The translations under genes were made by a program, and so were the position numbers. A DNA stretch of 64,000 bases from Pseudomonas tremae (lineage in GTDB: Bacteria > Pseudomonadota > Gammaproteobacteria > Pseudomonadales > Pseudomonadaceae). This document shows positions 35,452 through 42,648 of this stretch, in pieces. The stretch is from NCBI RefSeq assembly GCF_001401155.1, contig NZ_LJRO01000278.1:1-64000 (forward strand). The letters run 5' to 3'. Each line of letters begins with the position of its first letter. The stretch's first letter is position 1. The notes beneath the pieces were generated by a model that was given only the letters and a program-made list of their open reading frames with translations, was not told the DNA's origin and made no database searches.

Positions 35452-35488
35452 AAGACGCGCCTGCGGGCGCCCGATGAGAGGCACGACG

Positions 35489-35980
35489 ATGAGCGCACTG
35501 GTTGGCGTGATCATGGGCTCCAAGTCCGATTGGTCCACCCTTAGCCACACCGCCGATATGCTGGAAAAGCTCGGCATCCCTTACGAAGTCAAAGTGGTGT
35601 CAGCCCACCGCACGCCGGACCTGCTGTTCCAGTACGCCGACGAAGCGGAAAGCCGAGGCATTGAAGTGATCATCGCAGGTGCCGGTGGTGCCGCTCACTT
35701 GCCGGGCATGTGCGCGGCCAAGACTCACCTGCCGGTGCTGGGCGTTCCGGTGCAGTCTTCCATGCTATCGGGTGTCGATTCGCTGTTGTCCATCGTGCAG
35801 ATGCCAGCCGGCATTCCGGTGGCTACGCTGGCCATCGGCAAAGCGGGCGCGATCAACGCGGCACTGCTGTCGGCGAGCATCCTTGGTGCAAAGCATCCTC
35901 AATTCCACGCAGCGCTGAAGAAATTCCGCGCTGAGCAGACAGACAGCGTCCTGGACAATCCAGACCCGCGCCACGCCTGA
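35489..35980 (+). CDS. purE: N5-carboxyaminoimidazole ribonucleotide mutase
   Basis: The 163-residue product is class I Pur[22 protein letters not shown] at the N-terminus (phosphate-binding GSxSD), [15 protein letters not shown] (catalytic His region) and [13 protein letters not shown]. It converts N5-CAIR to CAIR in purine synthesis. The ATG at 35489 is preceded by GAGAGG. An in-frame upstream start at 35333 lies before the leader hairpin and gives a non-homologous extension. purK follows after nine bases, forming the purEK operon. Confidence 0.96.
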   Translation: MSALVGVIMGSKSDWSTLSHTADMLEKLGIPYEVKVVSAHRTPDLLFQYADEAESRGIEVIIAGAGGAAHLPGMCAAKTHLPVLGVPVQSSMLSGVDSLLSIVQMPAGIPVATLAIGKAGAINAALLSASILGAKHPQFHAALKKFRAEQTDSVLDNPDPRHA

Positions 35981-35989
35981 GGTTTTTCC

Positions 35990-37072
35990 ATGAAGATCGG
36001 TGTAATCGGTGGCGGCCAGCTCGGCCGCATGTTGGCCTTGGCAGGTACGCCACTGGGCATGAACTTCGCCTTTCTCGATCCTGCTCCGGATGCCTGTGCA
36101 GCTGCGCTGGGCGAGCATCTGCGTGCCGATTACGGCGATCTGGATCATCTGCGTCAACTGGCTGATGAAGTCGATCTGGTGACGTTTGAATTTGAAAGCG
36201 TCCCGGCTGAAACGGTCGCGTTCCTGTCGCAGTTCGTGCCGGTCTATCCGAGCGCCGAAGCGTTGCGTATCGCGCGCGACCGCTGGTTCGAGAAAAGCAT
36301 GTTCAAGGATCTGGGCATTCCGACACCGGCATTTGCTGACATCCAGTCGCAGGCTGATCTGGATGCCGCAGTGGCCAGTATCGGGCTGCCAGCCGTTCTG
36401 AAAACCCGTACCCTGGGCTATGACGGTAAGGGCCAGAAGGTTCTGCGTTCTGCAGCCGATGTGGTCGGTACGTTCGCGGAACTGGGCAGCGTACCTTGCC
36501 TGCTGGAAGGCTTCGTGCCGTTCACGGGTGAAGTGTCTTTGATCGCCGTTCGCGCGCGCGATGGCGAGACCCGTTTCTACCCGCTGGTTCACAACACGCA
36601 TGACAACGGCATCCTGCGTCTGTCCGTTGCCAGCACCGATCACCCGTTGCAAGCCCTTGCCGAAGACTACGCTGGTCGAGTCCTGAAGCAGCTGGATTAC
36701 GTCGGTGTGCTGGCCTTCGAATTCTTCGAGGTCGACGGTGGCCTGAAAGCCAACGAGATTGCACCCCGTGTGCACAACTCCGGCCACTGGACAACCGAAG
36801 GCGCCGAGTGCAGCCAGTTCGAAAACCACCTGCGGGCGGTTGCCGGCTTGCCGCTGGGTTCGACGGCCAAGGTCGGCGAGAGCGCCATGCTCAACTTCAT
36901 CGGCGAAGTGCCGGCGGTGGAAAAGGTCATTGCTGTAGAGGATTGTCACCTGCACCACTACGGCAAGGCGTTCAAGGCTGGCCGCAAAGTGGGTCACGCC
37001 ACTGTTCGCAGTGCCGACCGTACCACGCTGGATCGGCAGGTGAAACAGGTCGAAGCGCTGATCAAACCATAA
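35990..37072 (+). CDS. purK: N5-carboxyaminoimidazole ribonucleotide synthase
   Basis: The 360-residue ATP-grasp enzyme has the N-terminal nucleotide motif IGVIGGGQLGRMLALAG, the ATP-grasp loop KTRTLGYDGKGQ (about 136-147), and the catalytic EIAPRVHNSGHWT (about 254-266). It uses ATP and bicarbonate to make N5-CAIR, the substrate of PurE. The start has GGTTTTTCC before the ATG, with GAGG a little upstream. A strong REP-like hairpin (37082-37116) follows ten bases after the stop and may serve as terminator or 3' stabiliser. Confidence 0.96.
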   Translation: MKIGVIGGGQLGRMLALAGTPLGMNFAFLDPAPDACAAALGEHLRADYGDLDHLRQLADEVDLVTFEFESVPAETVAFLSQFVPVYPSAEALRIARDRWFEKSMFKDLGIPTPAFADIQSQADLDAAVASIGLPAVLKTRTLGYDGKGQKVLRSAADVVGTFAELGSVPCLLEGFVPFTGEVSLIAVRARDGETRFYPLVHNTHDNGILRLSVASTDHPLQALAEDYAGRVLKQLDYVGVLAFEFFEVDGGLKANEIAPRVHNSGHWTTEGAECSQFENHLRAVAGLPLGSTAKVGESAMLNFIGEVPAVEKVIAVEDCHLHHYGKAFKAGRKVGHATVRSADRTTLDRQVKQVEALIKP

Positions 37073-37074
37073 CG

Positions 37075-37140
37075 CTCGTGCCGATGCTCTGCGTCCCCTT
37101 GCGACGCAGAGCATCGTGAACTGCATTCCCACGCTGTAAC
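37075..37140. repeat. REP-like repeat with long hairpin (copy 3)
   Basis: CGATGCTCTGCGTC (37082-37095) and GACGCAGAGCATCG (37103-37116) form a perfect 14-base-pair stem with a 7-base loop. AACTGCATTCCCACGCTG follows, which is shared with the copies near 14826, 23127 and 55424. Confidence 0.75.
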
Positions 37141-37254
37141 ATGCGGAACAAGCTTTTTAACTGTCGTGCCAATCCTTTGCGTTCAGCTTTTGATCGGTTC
37201 AGCCCCACCATTCATGAAGAATTTTCCACCTCGACCCCAACTCGCGATTTCGCC

Positions 37255-37282
37255 GGAACCATTCCCTGTCACTGTTCTCAGA
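37255..37282 (+). promoter_or_regulatory. Candidate AlgU (sigma-E-type) promoter of the GlsB gene
   Basis: GGAACC (37255-37260) and TCAGA (37278-37282) are 17 bases apart, close to the AlgU consensus (GAACTT, 16-17 bases, TCTGA). It ends about 60 bases before the GlsB-type start. Confidence 0.4.
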
Positions 37283-37343
37283 TAGCATTAGGTCAGGGCT
37301 GCTTTAGGCTCTGGCATGTTCACTTAATACAGAGGGAAATGGC

Positions 37344-37589
37344 ATGGGTATCATTGGAACCATCTTTATCGGCCTGATCGTTGGTCTGTTGGCTCGCTTC
37401 CTGAAGCCGGGCGATGACAGCATGGGCTGGATCATGACCATCGTACTGGGTATCGCCGGTTCACTCGCAGCCACCTATGGCGGCCAGGCACTGGGTATCT
37501 ACCATGCAGGCGAGGGCGCAGGTTTCCTGGGCGCGCTGGTCGGCGCAATCATCCTGCTGGTTATCTACGGCATGATCAAAAAGAAATAA
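37344..37589 (+). CDS. GlsB/YeaQ/YmgE family stress membrane protein
   Basis: The 81-residue product has three hydrophobic helices (about 3-20, 28-47, 57-77) with the family pattern GIIGTIFIGLIVGLLARFLKPG and GWIMTIVLGIAGS. These small inner-membrane proteins (also called transglycosylase-associated) are induced by general stress in many bacteria; their function is unknown. AGAGGGAAATGGC stands before the ATG at 37344. An AlgU-type promoter may drive it. Confidence 0.9.
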   Translation: MGIIGTIFIGLIVGLLARFLKPGDDSMGWIMTIVLGIAGSLAATYGGQALGIYHAGEGAGFLGALVGAIILLVIYGMIKKK

Positions 37590-37671
37590 CGTTTAATGTT
37601 CAGCCCTCTGTTCTGCACAGCGCAGAGGGCTAGAATGCGCGGCAACTCTTTCCCCATTGCCGAGCTTTATC

Positions 37672-38205
37672 ATGCGTCGCTATCTGTTGATGACTCTTCT
37701 GCTGGTATCCGGGCTTGCACACGCGCAATTGCCGGAGACAGACTGGCTTGAGCTGATGCCCAAGTCGGATCAAAAAGCCCTCGAAGCCATGCCCGAGATT
37801 GACCATAACTCTCCGGAAGCCATGGGCACGTTCGACAGCAAGGGTGGCTTGAAACAAAGCAAAGGTTTGCCTGCGGTCATGTATTCGACCAAGACCGTCC
37901 CTGCCATGAATAACAAGGCCATTCGCCTTGGCGGTTATCCTGTCCCCCTCGAAACCGACGCCAAAGGGCACAGCACGTTGTTTTTCCTTGTGCCTTATCC
38001 AGGTGCCTGCATCCACGTTCCGCCACCGCCGCCCAACCAGCTGGTACTGGTGCGTTACCCCAAGGGGCTGAAGCTGGATGACATCTACACCCCGCTATGG
38101 GTCGAAGGCACGCTGAAGATCGAGAAGGTCAATAACGACCTGGCCGACGCTGCGTACGCGATGGATGCATCAAAGGTCCGCGTGGTGGTCGAGTCGGACC
38201 TTTGA
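37672..38205 (+). CDS. DUF3299 domain-containing secreted protein
   Basis: The 177-residue product has a signal peptide (MRRYLLMTLLLVSGLAHAQ) and the DUF3299 core: RLGGYPVPLETDAKG, FFLVPYPGACIHVPPPPPNQ and YTPLWVEGTLKIE. A cysteine followed by histidine in GACIHVPPPPPN is the most conserved point. The family is found in many proteobacteria, is probably periplasmic and has no proven function. I chose the ATG at 37672; the earlier ATG at 37657 adds five residues. It is convergent with the mutarotase gene (14-base gap). Confidence 0.88.
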   Translation: MRRYLLMTLLLVSGLAHAQLPETDWLELMPKSDQKALEAMPEIDHNSPEAMGTFDSKGGLKQSKGLPAVMYSTKTVPAMNNKAIRLGGYPVPLETDAKGHSTLFFLVPYPGACIHVPPPPPNQLVLVRYPKGLKLDDIYTPLWVEGTLKIEKVNNDLADAAYAMDASKVRVVVESDL

Positions 38206-38219
38206 TGGCCAGGTTTTGA

Positions 38220-39131
38220 TCAGAGCGCCTCGCTCCAGATACTCACACCCAGTACATGCATCTGGTCCGGCGCAAGCGTCACTACGTCGTCCAGTACGTT
38301 GGCGGTTTCAACGCAGACCATGCGCTGCCAGCCGTCCGCCGCCATGTCGGTGAACCTGGCGGTTTTCTCGACCCACGGGTTCCACACAATGGCTGATTTC
38401 GAACCAAGGCTGCGAACATGGATGCGTCGCTGCCACTCTGGGTCGACGATGCTGAGCACGCCCGGCGTGTCCTTGTAGATGCGGTCGGTTTCGCCTGTGA
38501 ATGTCAGGTCTCCGGCTTGTTCGCGCTCTTCCCAGTTTTCCAGAGTGTCGACGTAGTTCAGGCCGTCCAGCCCTTCGACGCTGACCTGGCGTATGTCGCT
38601 GATGGCGAAGTAGGTGTGCAGCGCCTGGCTGAGGGTGACGGGTTCTGTGCCGCAGTTATAGCTGACCAGGCTGACATTCAGGGCGTGGTCGAGGCGGATG
38701 CTCAGTTTGAGGGCGACGTTGTGCGGCCAGCCCGGCAGGTGGCCTTCGGCTTCGGGCAGGACAAACTCCACCAGCAGCGCATCGCCATCTTCGCCAATAC
38801 CCAGCAGTTGCCAATCCAGCGCGCGTACTTCGCCGTGGGCCTTGGCGGGCTCGCTGCTGTTGCGCATGGCTTGCACGCTTTGCGGGTTTCGTTCGAGATT
38901 GCCGAACCACGGCCAGCAGATGGGCATGCCCGCGCGAATCGGTTTGCCTTTCTTGAACACAGCTTCTTCATTCAGCCACACCAGCGGCGGCTGTCCGGCC
39001 ACTTGATAGCTGAGAATATGTGCGCCTTGCTGAGCGATCAGCAGTTCAGCTTCACCGTGGCGGATGCGCCAGCAATTAAGCTCATCGTACTGAACGGATT
39101 CAACAGAGGGTTCAACGGGGGATGTTGGCAT
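38220..39131 (-). CDS. D-hexose-6-phosphate mutarotase (YeaD-like)
   Basis: The 303-residue product is an aldose-1-epimerase-fold protein of the YeaD group: GAHILSYQVAGQPPLVWLNE, IRAGMPICWPWFG (substrate-binding), the catalytic His region LSQALHTYFAISD, and a late catalytic Glu in MVCVETANV. It interconverts anomers of glucose-6-phosphate or a related sugar phosphate in the cytoplasm. The ATG at 39131 gives a slightly long N-terminus (MPTSPVEPSVESVQY); no better start is visible. Confidence 0.9.
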   Translation of the reverse strand: MPTSPVEPSVESVQYDELNCWRIRHGEAELLIAQQGAHILSYQVAGQPPLVWLNEEAVFKKGKPIRAGMPICWPWFGNLERNPQSVQAMRNSSEPAKAHGEVRALDWQLLGIGEDGDALLVEFVLPEAEGHLPGWPHNVALKLSIRLDHALNVSLVSYNCGTEPVTLSQALHTYFAISDIRQVSVEGLDGLNYVDTLENWEEREQAGDLTFTGETDRIYKDTPGVLSIVDPEWQRRIHVRSLGSKSAIVWNPWVEKTARFTDMAADGWQRMVCVETANVLDDVVTLAPDQMHVLGVSIWSEAL

Positions 39132-39222
39132 GCAAAGTTCTCACTCAAGGACCGTGACGAAAATAGACCGCTCCACGTTCGATGAGTTTACCCGTGCAGC
39201 CAATCTCTAGCCGAACGATGAT

Positions 39223-39624
39223 TTACCGCCGCGCGGGAACCGAGCGTGTCCGGCCGCTGGCGTCTATGGCCACAAACACGAAGGCTGCCTCTGTTACCTT
39301 GCGCCACTCGCTGGTGACTGGGTCATCGCTCCACACTTCGACCATCATCTTGATCGAGGTACGCCCCACTTCAAGGGTGCGGGTGTAAAAGGACAGTTGC
39401 TCGCCGACAGCCACAGGCACCAGAAACGCCATGCGGTCAATCGCAACGGTGGCTACACGCCCTCCAGCCACTTTGCTGGCCATTGCGGTGCCTGCCAGGT
39501 CCATCTGAGACACCAGCCAGCCGCCGAAGATGTCACCAAAGCCATTGGTTTCGCGGGGAAGGGCGGTAATTTGCAGTGCAAGGTCACCTTGCGGAGTTGG
39601 ATCTTCTTGTTCGAGCTCGATCAT
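39223..39624 (-). CDS. Acyl-CoA thioesterase, YciA-type
   Basis: The 133-residue hotdog protein has TNGFGDIFGGWLVSQMDLAGTAMASKVAGG in outline (the N/G..D..GG catalytic helix) and VATVAIDRMAFLVPVAVGE. It resembles YciA, a broad acyl-CoA hydrolase. It is shorter than the thioesterase at 10715. The start at 39624 is preceded by a GGCA-type weak ribosome site, and MIELEQEDPTPQGDLALQ is a usual N-terminus. Confidence 0.9.
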   Translation of the reverse strand: MIELEQEDPTPQGDLALQITALPRETNGFGDIFGGWLVSQMDLAGTAMASKVAGGRVATVAIDRMAFLVPVAVGEQLSFYTRTLEVGRTSIKMMVEVWSDDPVTSEWRKVTEAAFVFVAIDASGRTRSVPARR

Positions 39625-40055
39625 GCCTAGGGTGCCTCTGACCCATGACTCTCATTATTGTATGCCGCGGTTAGCAGGGGGCCATTCAACACCCCGAGCA
39701 TGAACATTGTGTGCTCAGCACGGGTGTGGCCTTTAAGGGAAACTCTGCGAAACCCCCTGATTCAGGCGTTTTCGCACAACTTCCCAGAGCGGCTGACGAC
39801 CCGGGAGTATATCGGGCGTAGCGTCATAGAACGACTACCGGGTTTTCATTTCGTACTTGAACCGTTCTTGCCATGTGTTTTTCGAATCAATTTGCTATCG
39901 TGCTGGACCTCTACAGGTAACAAGACTGCCTGTACACGCAATTTTGGTGCCTATCTGCACAATTGCTCCGGACAATCGCTTCTGCACGCCACCCCGCAGC
40001 AGCCAGCGCAGCTGTCGCATGCCCTATCAAAGAACAAGCAAAGAGAAGCCTTGTC
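39625..40055. other. 431-base gap before the MFS gene
   Basis: No convincing gene is seen in either direction; the open frames lack a ribosome site and a recognisable protein. TTGCCA (39868) and TGCTAT (39893) could be a weak promoter for the MFS gene, 19 bases apart. No repeat or hairpin stands out. Confidence 0.4.
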
Positions 40056-41345
40056 ATGTCCCCTGTTCCTCCAAGTTCCACGCAACCTGCGCGGCCATTG
40101 ACCCGCAGTGATTATAAAACCCTGTCGCTGTCTGCTCTGGGTGGCGCGCTGGAGTTTTACGACTTCATCATTTTCGTGTTTTTCGCGGCGGTGGTCGGGA
40201 AGCTGTTTTTCCCGGTGGACATGCCTGACTGGCTGCGCATGATGCAGACGTTCGGCATTTTTGCCGCCGGTTATCTGGCAAGGCCGCTGGGCGGCATTAT
40301 CATGGCGCACTTCGGCGATCTGCTGGGGCGCAAAAAGATGTTCACCCTGAGCATTTTCATGATGGCCGTGCCTACTCTGATCATGGGCTTGCTGCCGACC
40401 TACGCGCAGATCGGCATGTGGGCACCCATCCTGCTGCTGTTGATGCGGGTCATTCAGGGCGCTGCCATCGGTGGTGAAGTACCGGGCGCCTGGGTATTTG
40501 TGTCCGAACATGTGCCGTCCCGTCGCGTCGGCTATGCCTGCGGCACGCTGACTGCCGGCCTGACGGCGGGCATCTTGCTGGGCTCGCTGGTGGCTACCGC
40601 GATCAACAGCATCTATACCCCGGTTGAAGTGTCCGACTACGCATGGCGTATTCCTTTTCTGCTGGGCGGGGTCTTCGGCCTGATGTCGGTTTACCTGCGC
40701 CGCCTGCTGCACGAGACACCGGTATTTGCCGAACTGCAACTGCGCAAGGCTTTGGCCGAAGAGGTGCCGCTCAAGGCGGTTTTGCGTGATCATCGCGGTG
40801 CCGTAGCACTGTCGATGTTGATGACCTGGCTGCTGTCGGCCGGCATCATCGTTGTGATCCTGATGACGCCGACCATCCTGCAGACCATTTATGGCTTTCC
40901 GGCGGCCACCGCATTAAAGGCCAACAGCCTGGCAATCGTCTTCCTCAGCATCGGCTGCATCGCGGCGGGCGCACTGGCGGATCGCTTCGGGGCCGGCTGG
41001 GTGTTTCTGCTGGGCAGTGCCGGGCTGCTGGTCAGCTCCTGGACGTTCTATCACGTCCTCGGCAGTCACCCTGAGGTGCTGTTTCCGCTGTACGCAGTGA
41101 CCGGCCTGTTTGTCGGCACCATTGGTGCAGTGCCCTACGTGATGGTCAAGGCCTTCCCGCCGGTTGTGCGCTTTTCCGGGTTGTCGTTCTCCTACAACCT
41201 TGCTTATGCCATTTTCGGTGGCCTGACGCCGATGGTCGTGACGTTCATGCTTAAAAGCAGCCCGATGGGGCCGGCCTGGTATGTCGCGATTCTGTGTGGC
41301 CTGGGCATGGCCATCGGCGTGTTCCTGCTGGTCAGAAAGCGTTGA
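40056..41345 (+). CDS. MFS transporter (metabolite:H+ symporter type)
   Basis: The 429-residue product has about 12 membrane helices and resembles the metabolite:proton symporters such as ProP and ShiA: ALGGALEFYDFIIFVFFAA (helix 1), RPLGGIIMAHFGDLLGRKKMFTLSI in outline (loop 2-3 signature) and MRVIQGAAIGGEVPGAWVFVSEHVP. The substrate is probably an organic acid or compatible solute, unknown. The ATG at 40056 was chosen since AAAGAGAAG precedes it. It is immediately upstream of pstS, as the MFS gene before pstS in P. aeruginosa, and is separated by a terminator. Confidence 0.88.
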   Translation: MSPVPPSSTQPARPLTRSDYKTLSLSALGGALEFYDFIIFVFFAAVVGKLFFPVDMPDWLRMMQTFGIFAAGYLARPLGGIIMAHFGDLLGRKKMFTLSIFMMAVPTLIMGLLPTYAQIGMWAPILLLLMRVIQGAAIGGEVPGAWVFVSEHVPSRRVGYACGTLTAGLTAGILLGSLVATAINSIYTPVEVSDYAWRIPFLLGGVFGLMSVYLRRLLHETPVFAELQLRKALAEEVPLKAVLRDHRGAVALSMLMTWLLSAGIIVVILMTPTILQTIYGFPAATALKANSLAIVFLSIGCIAAGALADRFGAGWVFLLGSAGLLVSSWTFYHVLGSHPEVLFPLYAVTGLFVGTIGAVPYVMVKAFPPVVRFSGLSFSYNLAYAIFGGLTPMVVTFMLKSSPMGPAWYVAILCGLGMAIGVFLLVRKR

Positions 41346-41384
41346 TTGTACCGGTCTGAAATAACGGCCTGCGTGGCAATACAG

Positions 41385-41425
41385 AAAAGGCTGTCCCTTT
41401 GTTGAGGGGACGGCCTTTTCATCTT
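41385..41425 (+). terminator. Terminator of the MFS gene
   Basis: AAAAGGCTGTCCC and GGGGACGGCCTTTT pair with one mismatch around a short loop; TTTTT follows at 41424. Confidence 0.85.
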
Positions 41426-41426
41426 T

Positions 41427-41444
41427 TTGTCATAATCAATTCAT
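41427..41444 (+). promoter_or_regulatory. Pho box upstream of pstS
   Basis: TTGTCAT-AATC-AATTCAT has the 7-4-7 layout of PhoB sites (CTGTCAT-n4-CTGTCAT), 66 bases before the pstS ATG. Confidence 0.8.
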
Positions 41445-41509
41445 ACAGTAGTCACACGCTGGCCGGTGAGGCTGGTGGGCACCGACACACCCTGCCAGGA
41501 GTGCAAGGC

Positions 41510-42511
41510 ATGACATTCAAGCGTTTGATGACAGCACTGACACTGGTGACCGCCGCAGTATCGGCAGCCAATGCGTTCGCTGCCGTCGATCCTGCCATCA
41601 AGGGTTATACCAAGACCTCCGGTGTGTCGGGCAACCTGTCCAGTGTCGGCTCGGACACTCTGGCCAACCTCATGACCCTGTGGGCCGAGGCCTACAAGAA
41701 GGAATACCCGAGCGTGAATATCCAGATTCAGGCGGCTGGCTCCTCTACGGCCCCGCCTGCATTGACCGAAGGCACCGCCAATCTAGGGCCGATGAGCCGC
41801 AAGATGAAAGACGGAGAGCTGTCGGCTTTCGAGCAGAAACACGGCTACAAACCGACGGCCATCCCGGTCGCGGTGGATGCACTTGCAGTGTTCGTCCACA
41901 AGGACAACCCCATAAAGGGCCTGACCCTGGAGCAAGTGGACGCGATTTTCTCTGTAACCCGGCTGTGTGGGGCAAGAGCTGATGCGAAGACCTGGGGTGA
42001 CGTGGGGGTGACCGGCGATCTGGCAGGTAAGCCGATCCAGCTGTTTGGTCGCAATTCGGTGTCAGGCACTTACGGTTATTTCAAGGAAGAAGCCCTGTGC
42101 AAGGGCGACTTCAAAGCCAACGTCAATGAACAGCCCGGCTCGGCTTCGGTGGTCAGCTCCATCAGCAATTCGCTTAACAGCATTGGCTACTCGGGTATCG
42201 GCTACAAGACTTCCAACGTCAGAACCGTACCCTTGGCGAGGAAGGAGGGTGGCGAGTTTGTCGAAGACAACGAAGCCAATACCCTGAACGGCACTTATCC
42301 GCTGTCGCGCTTTCTGTACGTCTATGTGAACAAGGCGCCCAACCAGCCTTTGGCGCCACTGGAGGCAGAATTTATCAAACTGGTGCTGTCCAGGCAGGGC
42401 CAGGAAGTGGTGATGAAAGACGGCTACATCCCGCTGCCTGCCCGAGTGGTGGAAAGGACCATGACCGAACTCGGTCTGTCGCAAGGTACGAGTGATGTGA
42501 TGGCCAGATAA
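41510..42511 (+). CDS. pstS: Phosphate ABC transporter substrate-binding protein
   Basis: The 333-residue product has a signal peptide ([25 protein letters not shown]) and the PstS pattern: [27 protein letters not shown] (phosphate-binding loop) and [14 protein letters not shown]. It binds phosphate in the periplasm and delivers it to PstC/PstA. The ATG at 41510 has AGGAGTG upstream. A terminator-like hairpin at 42560 and a separate Pho box before pstC mean that pstS is expressed largely apart from pstCAB. Confidence 0.95.
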   Translation: MTFKRLMTALTLVTAAVSAANAFAAVDPAIKGYTKTSGVSGNLSSVGSDTLANLMTLWAEAYKKEYPSVNIQIQAAGSSTAPPALTEGTANLGPMSRKMKDGELSAFEQKHGYKPTAIPVAVDALAVFVHKDNPIKGLTLEQVDAIFSVTRLCGARADAKTWGDVGVTGDLAGKPIQLFGRNSVSGTYGYFKEEALCKGDFKANVNEQPGSASVVSSISNSLNSIGYSGIGYKTSNVRTVPLARKEGGEFVEDNEANTLNGTYPLSRFLYVYVNKAPNQPLAPLEAEFIKLVLSRQGQEVVMKDGYIPLPARVVERTMTELGLSQGTSDVMAR

Positions 42512-42559
42512 TCCTGATTCAGCGAGGCTAAATGGACTGGCCTGCGCACAATTTGAACA

Positions 42560-42594
42560 GTCCGCTGCCGGTTTTATCGGGCAGCGGGCTTTCT
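42560..42594 (+). terminator. Terminator-like hairpin between pstS and pstC
   Basis: CCGCTGCC (42562-42569) and GGCAGCGG (42580-42587) pair perfectly around a 10-base loop, followed by TTTCTT. Confidence 0.8.
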
Positions 42595-42606
42595 TGCGTC
42601 ACCTTG

Positions 42607-42624
42607 CTGTAATGTTTTTGTCAT
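42607..42624 (+). promoter_or_regulatory. Pho box upstream of pstC
   Basis: CTGTAAT-GTTT-TTGTCAT fits the 7-4-7 PhoB site with two changes, 25 bases before the pstC ATG, so pstC would have its own PhoB-dependent promoter. Confidence 0.8.
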
Positions 42625-42648
42625 ACAAGGCGGTTACGGTGTGTGCGC

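Noticed and set aside
35765..37132. A 455-codon open frame antisense to purE and purK.
   Set aside because: It overlaps two clearly conserved purine genes and has no ribosome site or domain.
37255..37260. GGAACC considered as an HrpL (hrp box) promoter.
   Set aside because: No CCAC-type -10 follows at 15-16 bases, so an AlgU-like site fits better.
39658..40101. A 147-codon frame before the MFS gene.
   Set aside because: It overlaps the MFS start, has no ribosome site and no family resemblance.
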